Assembly: GCA_003427395.1 (NCBI GenBank)
Contig: BFEA01000199.1
Span: 1,507,461 to 1,564,036 of the forward strand
DNA: 56,576 bases
Origin: Chara braunii
Lineage: Eukaryota > Streptophyta > Charophyceae > Charales > Characeae
Direction: 5' to 3'
Below, one piece after another: positions 32,840 through 43,479 of the stretch. Each line of letters starts with the position of its first letter. The stretch's first letter is position 1. The notes under the pieces were generated by a model that was not told the DNA's origin, did no database searches, and saw nothing but the letters and a program-made list of their open reading frames with translations. The position numbers and the translations under genes are program-made.

Positions 32840-32872
32840 GTGTATCTATCCGGGTTCTAGCGGGAGATACAC
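32840..32872 (+). repeat. Dispersed hairpin family H2, copy 1
   Basis: GTGTATCT pairs perfectly with AGATACAC around a loop containing CCGGGTTCTAGCGGG. The loop block TTC(T/C)AG(C/T)GG-N-AGAT recurs at 33018, 46410 and 46552, and on the minus strand near 35765 and 36945. Confidence 0.75.
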
Positions 32873-32998
32873 TTGATCTTGCTTGGGTCTAAGGAGAGGG
32901 GTGAGCAGCGGGATTGAGGACTTACCTGAAGCGCGGTGTGTCGCCCATCCTACTGATCCAAGGAGGAGCACTCGCTGACACAGCCTAAACCAATTCTC

Positions 32999-33036
32999 GG
33001 GTGTATCTGGCCCGATTCCTAGCGGAAGATTCACCC
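32999..33036 (+). repeat. Dispersed hairpin family H2, copy 2
   Basis: GGGTGTATCT pairs with AGATTCACCC (9 of 10, one T-T mismatch) around GGCCCGATTCCTAGCGGA. The loop block matches copy 1 but the outer stem does not, and it still pairs. Confidence 0.75.
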
Positions 33037-34640
33037 TCGGCGGATAAGCCGGGCTTCTTGGCTTATCGCCGTGCTCGCTGCCGTGCCCTTGGGGGTCGCC
33101 GCCTCGACCCTCATAGTCACATTCCTACAGGGTTGTTCCTGGCCCTTATGCCTATCGACGTCATCGTTACCGACTGCGCAAGTACCTGCTGTTGGTGTAC
33201 GTTGCATATAGCGTGATCTTTATGCCAGCCCGGGTGGAAACGTTCCCCTGGCCAAGGGACCCTCTAGGTTCGTCAGGAGGAGAGGGTGAATGCGAACGGG
33301 GAGGATGGAAGGGCGACAGATAGAAGAGTGGGGAAGGGTTGGAGAGCAGCGGGAAAACAGTGTGTAGATGGGCGAAAAGTAAACATCGTATGAAGAGAAG
33401 GAGAGTAGGAGGTAATGAGTGGCTGGAGGTAGTCGAGAAGCTTACCTGCAGGTCGTATGAGCTCCCTAATATGGCTCCGTTCTGGCTCTGAGTAAGAGGA
33501 CGGAGTAAGTACGTGACCATTGGCAGCAGTGTAAAGGACAAACACTTATGTAAACCACGGTCGCTGATGTGTGGCATTGGGCCGTGAAGTCCGTGATGGG
33601 CTTTGCCACTCACAGGTGTTGCTGGGTATCTGGGCATGCCCGCAAGGATCAGAGGAGGACCAGCAAGGACATATCCATTACTGAGTACTGTTGTTGTCGG
33701 GCTGCGTCGTCGTTGGCGGATTGACAAACATCGTCTTATCGGGTATATGCCCGGAGTTCACCGCGCCCTGGCCATACGCACAGAGTCCTTACTATGTTGT
33801 GCACAATAGTCCTTGCTGTGTTTTCACGTTAAGCGTTGTCGGAGCAAACACCCTTACAAGGGTATTTGCTCATGATTTTGCATTCGATGCAGGATCGACG
33901 CCGGTTACCATAGCGGAAACAGCCTGAAATGAAAAATGAGAATTTTTTTGGCTTGGCGCTGTGAAGCAAACTTCTCGACCATTGAGGCCGAGATCTCTAG
34001 GCAATCATATGTCATGATACGATGCGTACGACAACAGGTAAGGGTTGGTAAAAATTAAAAGTCTTTGGCCGCGAGAGCCGGAGGGTTGGATGAGGACAAG
34101 AAAAGGTCATGCGGGAATGCATCGACCATGATCTAAATCAGTCAAAGGTTCGGGCAGTAAGGGAAAAACAAATTAGATTGAATCCAGAGGCGTCGGACCG
34201 ACTGGTACGATAAAAATCTGTTCGTCGCGCCGCTGTAAAATCGAAAGGGGACTGAGATAATAGTATAGGCCCCGGCCGCGCGACCACGACAACCAATAGG
34301 AATGTGCCACCACCACACCAAGCGGCGACGACCGGTGTTGGGCCTCTGAAAGTGTCAACTTTTGTCTTCTTTTGCTCGACCTCGAGTACCCGGCACATCA
34401 CCCTTTACATGGCGCAGTACCGGGTTACCCGCTACTTGAGTGTTTTCCCTTGTTGCGACCCCCAATGTCACGAGTGAGTGCTGGCCGTCGGGTCTTCCGG
34501 CGAATTGGGTACCCTTGCGGGTCACACACACGCTCGAGCCGACAAAGCACTCGGACAAGCGTGCAGACCGAGGAACATACACACAAAACTTAGAAATAGG
34601 CCCGTGCCGCTTGTTGGGCTGAGCCAGAGCTCTATAGATG
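33037..34640. other. Unrecognised non-coding DNA
   Basis: No gene or known element recognised. Contains hairpin H1 copy 2 (33842-33871). Frames reach 186 codons (minus, 33167-33727) but show no domain and have a biased composition. Confidence 0.4.
33842..33871 (+). repeat. Dispersed hairpin family H1, copy 2
   Basis: GAGCAAACACCCT pairs with AGGGTATTTGCTC around loop TACA (12 of 13). Confidence 0.85.
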
Positions 34641-34643
34641 CTG

Positions 34644-34692
34644 GAGCTACTCCCTTACTTTCCGAACTGGGAGCTAGCTAAGGGAGTAGCTC
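34644..34692. repeat. Perfect 14-bp inverted repeat
   Basis: GAGCTACTCCCTTA (34644-34657) is complementary to TAAGGGAGTAGCTC (34679-34692). The right arm overlaps the tRNA-like box A that follows. Confidence 0.95.
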
Positions 34693-34764
34693 AGTAGGTT
34701 TCGGTATGAACTATCAAGCATAAGATATATGGATCGAGTCCACCTGACCCATGAACTAGCTCCC
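34682..34764 (+). pseudogene. tRNA-like sequence (possible SINE head or tRNA relic)
   Basis: TAGCTCAGTAGG fits RNA polymerase III box A and GGATCGAGTCC fits box B with one mismatch; their spacing is tRNA-like. The ends GGGAG and CTCCC could pair. The T-stem is weak and the 3' side is about 14 bases too long, so a functional tRNA is unlikely. A similar block, TTAGCCCGGTAG, lies at 47287, and TAGCTCAGCAGG at 51005. Confidence 0.4.
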
Positions 34765-37060
34765 TTTGTTTTTACGAGTCGCTCGAATAAGTTTTTACTC
34801 GGGCACAGACAGCCAGGGATTCAAACTCTTGACCTCTGTGTTAAGAGTTAGTTAAAGGTTCGTAGAGCGTGCGCCCCGATGCGACAGTTGGCTCCACGGG
34901 GAAAGTAGTGGTTAGATTTAGATTTCACTTTTTTTCTTTTCCTTTTTATTTTTACGCTTACCTTTTTTTGCTTTATTTCTTTCCTTAATTTTTCATTCTT
35001 TTCTCGTTTTACAACACAAGCTTACTAGTATACTCGAACGAATCCAACCTGTCATCAAGGGCAGGTTCGTTCGAGCTATGACCACTTGGATACTTGGCAG
35101 TTGAGAGCTCGTTGGTCGTGTCGGGGCATCTCGAAACACTTTGCAGAGACCGACAGAATACGTTAACGAGGAGCAAGAGGGGGGTAGACCCCTGCGAATG
35201 AGATAGAGCTGAACCCCGCATGAGCAAGGAACGTGCGGTGGTAGCGCACGCAGATGGTTTGCAGGAGATTGGGCAAGATAGTGAGTAAGAAGGGCGCGGG
35301 GAGGTAACGGCCGTGAGTAAGGAGGAAAGGGGCGCAAACACTAAAAACCGAGGTGCGGGGGAGGTAGTAAAAGGAAAGGCGAGAGAGGATAGGAAGCACG
35401 GTGAGTAAAGTCGCACGTAAGGAAGAGGAGGAAATGCGCAGAAGAAGTGAGGTGCGCGAAGAAGAAGAAGAAGAAGAAGAAGAAGAAGAAGAAGAAGAAG
35501 AAGGGAGAGAGGGAGAGGGTACTCACCTTACCCGTTACTTACCATATGTGAGAGTGGAGGCCTACAGGGGATGTTGAGCGCTGACGACAGGCAGCAACAG
35601 CGACAACGAGAAACGGGAGAACGAACTGGTAAGTCTCCAACTGGCTATACGCTACCTCCATAGAAGGCCTAATGTAGATATGTATATATACATATAAATA
35701 TTATATATATTATATATTAAAATAATAATAATAATTGACTAAATAAAAAAAATTGTATGAATCTACCGATAAAACGCGGCAAGATACACTACCGCCTGAG
35801 TGTGTGTGTGTGAGTATGTAAAAGAGAGAGTGATAGAAAGAGGCAACACTCCCTCGATAGGAGCGAGCGGAGAAGAAGAGGGAAAAGAGGTAAAAGAGGA
35901 AGAGAGAAAGGGAGGAAGAGCGCGTGAGAGGGAGGGAGTGGCCGTGCAGACGAAAGAGGGCACAAGAAGAAGAAGAAGGTGAACGAAGAAGAAGAAGAAG
36001 AAGGAGAAGGAGGAAGGAGGAAGAAGGAGGGAGATGGAGAATAGAAGCGGGAAGGTAGCAAGGGAGAGAATGACGAAGCGGATTAGGGAGAAGGTGAGGA
36101 GCTAGCGACGAAGGTGACGACTACGGTGGGAAGAGACAATGATTACGGGGAGAACCATCGTGTTTGGAAACACAACAGGGGAAAGAGCGCCAGAAGGGAG
36201 ATGAAAGCGGGCACGAATGGGAGAAGAGCGTGCGGAACTGCGCGCGCAGGTGATCAAAGAAACGGGCGTGCGAAAAGAGAAGAAGAAGAAGAAGAAGAGG
36301 AGGAGGAGGAGAAGGAGGAAGAAGAAGAAGAAGAAGAAAAAGAGGAGGAGAGAGAGAAGTAGGAAGACGAAGAAGAAGAAGGAGAAAAGGAAGGGGGAGC
36401 TCAAGAGGGAGATGGTAAGTGCGGGCGAAAGGAAGGTCGCGGACGCGAGGCGAATGGAAGGAGCGAGAAGAGAACGATTGCGGAGTGGGTAGAAGGAAAC
36501 GGCGCAAAATTAGACCGAGTGACAAAAAGTGCGTGCGGGAAGGAAAGAGCGAGAAAGAAGAAGAGGAACGCAACAAAGAAGGAGAAGAAGAAGAAGAGGA
36601 AGAAGAAGAAGAAGAAAAAAAAAAAAGGAGAGGAAGAAGAAAGGAAGAGGAAGAAAAAGAAGAAGAGAAGGAGAGGAGAAACTCACCTAGCCGTGCAATC
36701 GATGACAGGGATGTTGTGAAAGGAGGATCCACCATCCGCCCGACTTATTGAGAAGTACGAAGGTGTTTTGATGTGGCCCCCCCCGCTGTGCAGCCACCCC
36801 GACATGATGCACATCGTGAAGGATCACGTTACGGACCGGGGGCGTATCTAGCTACGTCGAACGGCTACAGGGAGAGAGAGAGACAGGTAAGTCTCCAATC
36901 CAATGGCCTGCTCCTTGGTTCTTTCGGCGGTAAGACGTGCAAATCGAATAAATCTACCACTAGAACCTGGAAATATACATAGCCGCGCTCGGTTGTTTGT
37001 GTGTGTATGCATGCGTGCGTGAGTGTGCATGCGTGCATGAACGTGTGTATATGTGTGTTA
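34765..37060. other. Purine-rich and GAA-repeat region, no gene
   Basis: Pure GAA at 35457-35503. Long GAA/GAG imperfect tracts at 35960-36030, 36276-36360 and 36550-36680 give Lys/Glu or Ser/Phe frames on the two strands that are not proteins. Two GGTAAGTCTCCAA blocks (about 35625 and 36887) resemble 5' splice sites within a repeated segment. Family H2 copies lie on the minus strand near 35755-35792 and 36937-36975. Confidence 0.55.
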
Positions 37061-37061
37061 G

Positions 37062-37063
<2 letters not shown>

Positions 37064-37134
<71 letters not shown>
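37064..37134. repeat. (TA)n microsatellite
   Basis: About 35 uninterrupted TA units. Confidence 0.97.
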
Positions 37135-37137
<3 letters not shown>

Positions 37138-37229
37138 AGACCGAACTGCCCTGCGCTATGCAGGATGGGGCGCAGGGTGGTCTATTGGGTGCTAGTGGCA
37201 TCTGTGAGTTGGAAACGAGGTTGTGAGTG

Positions 37230-37526
37230 TAGCACGAGACATACCTGGTGCTGGAAGCGTGCGACATTGGTCGCCATATGCTCGTACTTCGGGAATACTG
37301 CTGACGTCATCTTTCGGCTTCGTAGTATAGGCTAGATAGGATCTGCCACATGTAGTCTGGGCGCCGAGCGCCAGATAGGATATCAACTCTGGTTCTTCGT
37401 TGATGATGATGAGACTATTTCAACATTGTCAATTATAAACTCTTGGTGTGTTCTTATTTGGTGAATCTCGTGATGCAATTCTGTTGTTGGTTCGAGGTCG
37501 CAACTATCTAGTCTCACGTGCTTATG
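37230..37526 (+). repeat. LTR-3'-end-like remnant 1
   Basis: ACCTGGTGCTGG, TCGTACTTCGGGAATACTGCTGACGTCA and GTAGTCTGGGCGCCGAGCG follow the order of the Gypsy LTR from 1857 onward. Diverged, but the order and spacing are kept. A (TTA)n run follows. Confidence 0.65.
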
Positions 37527-37527
37527 C

Positions 37528-37580
<53 letters not shown>

Positions 37581-37630
37581 TATTTTTGATAAGTTATCCA
37601 CGTTTGAATGGGATCGTAACAGTACGAAGT

Positions 37631-37691
<61 letters not shown>
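37527..37691. repeat. (TTA)n and (GA)n microsatellites
   Basis: TTA units 37527-37580 and GA units 37632-37691, separated by 50 bp of unique sequence. Confidence 0.95.
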
Positions 37692-37695
<4 letters not shown>

Positions 37696-37737
37696 AAAGC
37701 AGAAGGGATGGGAAGAGAAGTAAGTTGGTGAAAAATT

Positions 37738-38180
37738 ACCTGATGTCTGAGGCGATCGACATTGACCGGGATCTGCTCGTACTGCAGGAAGCTGTAGACG
37801 TAACCGGCGATGCTGTAGATGGGCCAGATAGGAACGGCCACTCGTAGGCTGTACGCAAGAATTGGATGTCGACATTGGTTTTTTGTTGATGATGATGGGA
37901 CTACTCCAACGTTGTCACTTATGAGCCTTTTTGTGCTCTTATTTGGTGAAACTCGTGATGCATTTCTGCTATTGGTTCGAGGTCATGAGTATCTGGTCTC
38001 AGAAATGTGATGTTGTTTGATCTATGAGGTTCACTATGGCTCAATTTTCTTTGCATTTTGTTTGATTTGATTTTTTATTATTATTATTACTATTGTTATT
38101 GTCACTTATTATTATTATTATTATTATTCTATTAATATTATTATTATTTTTACTTTATTACAACCAGACTCACTTCCTTT
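37738..38180 (+). repeat. LTR-3'-end-like remnant 2 plus (TTA)n
   Basis: Parallels remnant 1: ACATTG, TGCTCGTACTGC, GTTGATGATGATG(A/G)GACTA, TGCTCTTATTTGGTGAA and TTGGTTCGAGGTC occur in the same order, followed again by TTA-rich sequence (38077-38150). Confidence 0.7.
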
Positions 38181-39048
38181 CTTATGCACACCAGACTGAA
38201 CTATACCTGCAGCTAAGGAGGCTACCGCTACAGTCACCACCTACAGCTATACCTATATTGCCATTTTAAGCTCATTTCGTCTTCGGGCAGCTGCTGGCCT
38301 CCTTGCACATGACGCCGTGACAGCGCTTCTGCATGGCTCGTGTAGGAATGAATGAATGTCTTGACGCTGCATCTTGATTTACGCTTTTGTTTGGTACCGA
38401 CCTGTCCTTTCCATCGGGCCCTGGGTGCACACTGTCCAGCGTGGTACTTGCTAACTGGACTTAGTGAGATTGAGGTTGAGTTCCGCCGACTCATCATGGG
38501 GAGATCTTACCACCCTGGTTGTGTGTGTATATATGTATGTAAGGGGTTGAAGAGAAAAAGAGAGAAAAAACAGACAGACAAATGAACAGACAGACAAATG
38601 AACAGACAGACGAGTGCCATACAAACAGACGATGGTCGACGGACGCACAGTCAGATATGCAAACAGATACACAGGCCGAAAACACAACCATACAAGTGGT
38701 CAAACGTTCAGGCAAGCAGACAAGCGCCCCAAAATACGAAGCTTGTAGATATGGTTGATAAGAACACAGATTGACTTCAAAGTTCACTTCAGATGGCTAT
38801 AGTATACAGCGCCCGGACAATTGTGTGATTCACACACGTGGAATCACACCGGCTTGCACACTAACAAACGCTCTGACTCAGCCATGGCTGCACTACATTG
38901 TAAGTAGACTAGCATCCGCAACATTGACTTCTCAAATGTTGTAGCAGCTACAACCTTAACTTTCAGGCGCTGTAGCAGGTACAATCCTGTTTTTTTTTTA
39001 CTGTAACAGCTGCAGCTATGGCGGCTATGGCCGCAACAACCACCTACA

Positions 39049-39210
39049 GCTATGGCCATATTACCATCTTCAGCTTCAGACACACAACAAACCACCTAGC
39101 ACAAGTCACTGTGACGACATTTCAGCATGGCTTACGAAGGAATGAATGAATGGCGTGGGCTGCATCTTGATTTATATTTTTGTTCGTATTCACCGGGCCC
39201 CGGTACACAC
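39049..39210 (+). repeat. 162-bp exact duplicate, first copy (assembly artefact)
   Basis: Identical base for base to 39249-39410 and separated from it only by the adapter. Most likely one genomic copy appears twice. Confidence 0.9.
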
Positions 39211-39248
39211 CTGTCTCTTATACACATCTAGATGTGTATAAGAGACAG
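39211..39248. other. Nextera/Tn5 mosaic-end junction adapter left in the assembly
   Basis: CTGTCTCTTATACACATCT (39211-39229) is followed directly by its reverse complement AGATGTGTATAAGAGACAG (39230-39248). These are the two 19-bp Tn5 mosaic ends joined as in the circularisation junction of Nextera mate-pair libraries. It is a synthetic sequence, not part of the genome. Confidence 0.97.
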
Positions 39249-39410
39249 GCTATGGCCATATTACCATCTTCAGCTTCAGACACACAACAAACCACCTAGC
39301 ACAAGTCACTGTGACGACATTTCAGCATGGCTTACGAAGGAATGAATGAATGGCGTGGGCTGCATCTTGATTTATATTTTTGTTCGTATTCACCGGGCCC
39401 CGGTACACAC
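39249..39410 (+). repeat. 162-bp exact duplicate, second copy
   Basis: Second copy of 39049-39210 at an exact offset of 200 bp. See the adapter entry. Confidence 0.9.
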
Positions 39411-40554
39411 AGTCCCGCTTGGTACTTGCTGACTGGACTGAGGGAGACTGGGACTAGGTACAGCTAATTCAGCATAGGTGGATCATGCCACTTGCCCGCT
39501 TGCCTATAGTCCGCTGTCAGTAATGTGTGAAGGGCCACTCCCGGATCTTCCGGAAGTCTGCAGCTTGGGCCCTTCGGACACTATAACACCTACGACCTCG
39601 ACCTTTTTAAGTTCTACACAAATACGGACTTTACCCCTACACGAGACAAACAGACACATATACAGACAGGTGAGCAGGCGGACTGATGTAGGCCACCAAG
39701 CCAGCAACCTGATACAGGCGACCAAACAAACAACGACAGATATGCAGACCAGACGCAGGCAACCACACATGTACAAAGACGGACAGACAAGCAGACACAC
39801 AAATACAGACTGGCAGACAGAACAGACAGACAGTTTACTCAATAGTGGATACGCAGACAGACGATACACAAAAAAACAACAGACAGACAAAACAGACAGA
39901 CAAACGGCGACAGACAACGGCGGACAACTATAATCAGACAAACAAACACAGTCACAGACAGCGACCGGCAGACAGACAGACTACGACAAGCGGACACAGA
40001 GAAAAGAGGTAGCAGGTGGGGCTCGTGAAGATGCACGTAAGGAAATGAAAGGAGGAGGAGAAAAGAAGAGGAAGGAGAAGGGACCAGGGGTGCACACAGT
40101 CCCGTATGATACTTGTTGACTTGACAGAGTGCGACCGAGAGTGGGTACCACTAACTGGATTGGGTAGGGTTGCCCACTTGGCCACCTTCTACGGACTGCA
40201 TCATTGGGCTCACGGCGGGCCTATTCCGGAGCTCCGGAAGGACTGCGCACAGAACCCTTCGGAACTATAGCAGATACTACTCCCACCACTACTCAGACAT
40301 CTAGTCTTCAGACCTACCGTTCAAACTCGCTCCCCCAACTGAAACTGAACGTGGGTGAGGGCAAGGCCTCGGGATCGAACCTGGAAACTGCACCTGCTAC
40401 CATAAAGGTGAGAACCATTTTAATTGTATCACTATCAGAGAGAGAGAGGGGGGGGGGGAGAAACAAATACAAAATAGAACAAATAGGCAAACAGACTGGC
40501 GAACAGACCGACAGACACGCTCTCAGAAAGAGAAAGATAGAGAGACAGAGATGT

Positions 40555-40866
40555 GGGTGATGATGTCGCAAGATATGTACCCGGTCTTGACAATGGTCTG
40601 CATAGTCAATATATGCATGTACTTTGATTCCGCTATTGACGTCAACTGAGTGCCTTGTCAATGCGTCGTCTGATAATAGTTGCATGTAGTAGTCTGGGCG
40701 AACGTTGAGCTCTGAACACTTATGTTGGTGACAACGAGAGTATGCTCCCATTGACAATCTGAGGCTGTGTTTTGATTCTAGGTTGGTATAGTAGCAGTGC
40801 ATTACTGCTTTCCAGACAGTGTCGGACTTTCTGATATTCAATGTGGCTTAGCAATCTGGGATCTAT
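40555..40866 (+). repeat. LTR-3'-end-like remnant 3
   Basis: Matches the last third of the Gypsy LTR in order: TACCCGGTCTTGACAATGGTCT, GACGTCAACT, GTAGTCTGGGCG, TATGTTGGTG, GAGAGTATGCTC, CAGTGCATTACTGCTTTC, CAATGTG. A (TTA)n run follows. The 5' two-thirds of an LTR are absent. Confidence 0.85.
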
Positions 40867-40867
40867 C

Positions 40868-40868
<1 letters not shown>

Positions 40869-40910
<42 letters not shown>

Positions 40911-40913
40911 GGT
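40869..40913. repeat. (TTA)n microsatellite
   Basis: About 15 units directly after LTR remnant 3. Confidence 0.95.
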
Positions 40914-41149
40914 TGTTGATTCACTATTAAAACATCATGAGGAAAGCAGGGGTCAGAAAGGAAAAGAGTGTGAGGCATTGGAGAGGTGAGGGACATTATC
41001 ACCATGTGATGGTGCCTAGCTTCTTGATCCTCCTCTATTATTTTCCTTGATTAATCATCTCATGCAGTGGTCTCTTCTAAATAACTATAACTTGTCTAAT
41101 GATATATTCCTACAAAGGTCCAAACGACCCTTTGCGTGTATGATACGAG

Positions 41150-41245
41150 ATCGATGACAGAGCGATTGCGGCAGCTCTGCCGGAGTTCAGGAGGAACTCT
41201 GGAGGCAGGGAACCATAAGGTACGCATTGTCGAGCGCATCAGCCC
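41150..41245 (+). other. Short conserved coding-like block, SAP-like
   Basis: Reads TERLRQLCRSSGGTLEAGNH, then VRIVERI; the spacing resembles a SAP-type helix-turn-helix, with GT of AAGGTACGC as a possible 5' splice site. A related block (HRLRELCWNLDEVLEAGNYQ, then CAGGTAATC) is at 52377-52445. Shared sequence on both the protein and DNA level suggests a dispersed repeat or exon relic. The function is unknown. Confidence 0.3.
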
Positions 41246-41439
41246 TCGAGTGAAAATGAGGACCCTCCCGGCCATGTCACGCAGGAGTTTGCCTAAAACA
41301 CATCTTTAAGAGACAACTCGGGAACGACGCATAATATTCCGTGAACCGCCGAGACGGACGCGGTTGCTTCGCTCCTTTGCCGCTCTAGCCGGGTGCGCCA
41401 GCTATACATCACACGGTCCCCTACGACAGGACAGGTTCT

Positions 41440-42400
41440 CGCGGGGCATAAGCTTGCATCCCTAAGGGGCTGTCACCACCCTTAGGGGCGTATCCCTACC
41501 GAGCTACTGATCCACGTGCGAAGGCTTTTATGTGCAATCGCAGAGGTAGATTAGCCGAGGGCGTTTGCTCGTCTCGCTGCAGTATAGGAATTGTTTGATT
41601 AAACGCCGAATGAACCCGAGCGTCGTTCGTTCCCAGGGGCGGTGATCTCCCAAGTATGAAGCGTTCGCCGGTCGACTAAGACAGTCTCAAACAAAAGTGA
41701 AAACGATCCTTAGTCCCTAGCAATCAAACAACAAAAATCCCCATACCTTAAAACAAAATCACACAATCCAAATCGATGACTTGATGAACTGGTCTTGCCA
41801 AAGTGTTCCTTTTCAACCTGTATGACCGAAAAAACTTTTTATATTGTCGTTCCAAGATTATTAATTTAAAGAAATAACCAAGACTGATCTTCTTATTATG
41901 ACTACTGAAACTTGTCATGAATAACTTTTGTAAGTAAATATCACTGGTACCATGCAGATCAACAAGTGAACTGGTTCCTGGTCGATGTTTAAACTCCCGG
42001 TTCGACCATGTTTCCATACCATATACAACTATTTGGAGGAGCGAATGACAACTTTATTGGTCGCTTTGTCCTTCTGGACAATAATTACTCTTTCTGTTGC
42101 AGAAATATTTCATCTTCCGCTGCTTTGCTTGACAACTTTTTCGGACGTTCGCTTTTCACTTTATCCAGCTTATTTTTATGCGAACGATTACCCCTCAATG
42201 CATAAGCATGATAGTGAAATCATTGGGGTAATCCGAATACTATCCATCCGGTGGTCCTAACTACATAAAGTGTTTTGTTTTTGTTTTTAAATTACCTCGT
42301 GAAACCATAAGTTATATGGTTTCCTCAACGGTACTGAATCCATGCGAAGTGTTTTATGAAATCTGAGTAAGATTTCAGAAGACGATGTCTAATCTTGGTA
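41440..42400. repeat. Region with several perfect hairpins
   Basis: CCCTAAGGG/CCCTTAGGG near 41460-41487. GATTACCCC(T)CAATG with CATTGGGGTAATC (42186-42200/42221-42233, 13 pairs, one bulge). GAAACCATA/TATGGTTTC (42301-42309/42315-42323). TGAAATCT/AGATTTCA (42357-42364/42370-42377). No gene is supported in this stretch. Confidence 0.75.
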
Positions 42401-42709
42401 AATATCTCGCCCGTTGCGCACCTGTGCCTCCAATAAATCCAAACGTGCCAGCTCGTCGTCGTCGAAAATCAAAGTAGACATTCGTCCACATCACATGACT
42501 CTAACAATCCGAGTATTATAGAAGGAAGCCATCCGAGAGGCTAGCCTCCAAACTATAACTCGGAGAGGTCGACTAAGTCCAAACAGGTGTTGAGTCTCTG
42601 TGTCCCGGATCCGGACGACGCCGAAACGCCTACCGGACGAGGTAATCTTGATACTCACAATGACTCGAGAGAGACATTGGAGGTTACTCGCACGGTGGAA
42701 ATACAAAGT

Positions 42710-42940
42710 CTAACCGTAAAGCTCGTCGGAAGTTCGAGCCATGTTGGCTCTGAAATCCACGCGAGTATTAGGGAAAAATCCCTCGCCATTTCGAAGCAGT
42801 CCAATGAAGCCGAACCAGTCGATAGGAGATTCATCTCGAACTTGTAAAAGTCGCGCTGCACTCCTGATGAGATCCTCCTCGGGTGTATCATGGACCAGCA
42901 GAATCCTCGGGATCGTCAAGTGTCGTCGTGCTCCAGGCAT
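42710..42940 (-). CDS. Hypothetical coding fragment downstream of the 43-kb frame
   Basis: A frame of 76 codons starting MPGARRHLTIPRILLVHDTP, with balanced, protein-like composition (DTPEEDLIRSAARLLQVRDE). Its ATG follows TACGTAG, 22-24 bases after the stop of the frame at 42964-43476. GT...AG borders would make a 31-bp intron joining the two, which is unusually short. No family is recognised. Confidence 0.3.
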   Translation of the reverse strand: MPGARRHLTIPRILLVHDTPEEDLIRSAARLLQVRDESPIDWFGFIGLLRNGEGFFPNTRVDFRANMARTSDELYG

Positions 42941-42963
42941 CTACGTATCAGAACGAATCAAAA

Positions 42964-43476
42964 TCAGTCACGTAAAAACTCCTCGAGTTCTTCCACTTTA
43001 TTTTCCAATTCATCATCATATAACGCTTCGGCCCCTATAATTGCGAACCTATTGGCACGCATCCGCTCCGCGTAGTATATGCCAAAAAATGGGCCTTGTC
43101 GCTCGTTCAGCCAAAATACGTAACGGACGAATATCAACCTTATTTCAGGGATTTCGTCCACTCGTGGGTTGATCTCATAGGGCTGCAACACCACCAGGTT
43201 CATATTGACGAAGTGACGCTCAGGCAATGATTGTGCGAATTCGTAATGAAGAATATCCAAACCGTTATCTTTCCTGAAAACAAGTCGCCTGGGGGGTCTT
43301 TGCGCACTACCATCCCAGAATCGCGGAACGTCCTCCTCAGAATATAATTCTGACGGATTATAAATAAGTCGTCATACCCTTTCTACCCTCACTCCATCAC
43401 GCCCTTGGAGTTCAACTCTCTCCGCCGCCGCATCACGATTGTTGAAAAAGAATAATTTCGTGGATCCCATAACCAT
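42964..43476 (-). pseudogene. Hypothetical gene fragment with one in-frame stop
   Basis: The minus-strand frame starts at ATG 43476, has one TGA (43374-43372, which could come from CGA), and runs to 42964. The translated sequence is protein-like, with charged and aromatic residues well mixed (NMNLVVLQPYEINPR, IRLIFVRYVFWLNERQ) and an acidic helical end (DDELENKVEELEEFLRD). Just upstream on the minus strand is TTTGTCTTTCTTTTCTTTCAG, a strong 3' splice-site pattern, and about 80 bases further a GGGCTGTAAGG donor-like site (43553). This suggests an exon. No homologue is recognised. It could be a decayed or recoded gene. Confidence 0.35.
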
Positions 43477-43479
43477 CTG

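Larger units (their letters stand above)
38185..40275 (+). repeat. Three diverged tandem copies of an unknown repeat with CAGA spacers
   Basis: Copies at about 38200-38520, 38995-39610 and 40085-40270 share, in order, CACCTACAGCTAT, GGAATGAATGAATG, TGCATCTTGATTTA, GGGCCC, CACACAGTCC and GGTACTTGCTNACTGGACT. Copies 1 and 2 are separated from the next by CAGACAGACAAA-type spacers (38570-38640, 39650-39990). No coding frame is convincing. Copy 2 contains the adapter artefact. Confidence 0.75.

Noticed and set aside
35960-36735. Long Glu/Lys-rich and Ser/Phe-rich frames on both strands
   Set aside because: They arise from GAA/GAG repeats; open frames on both strands at once are a composition effect.
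35625-36900. GGTAAGTCTCCAA blocks as splice donors of a gene
   Set aside because: They belong to a duplicated segment with no coding-like exon beside it.
38478-38505. CGACTCATCAT resembling the hammerhead core on the minus strand
   Set aside because: It reads ATGATGA with GGAAC instead of CUGAUGA and GAAA, and it belongs to the unrelated 38-40 kb repeat.
39211-39248. Natural Tn5/IS50 insertion
   Set aside because: Only two abutting 19-bp mosaic ends are present with no transposon body, which is the mate-pair adapter.
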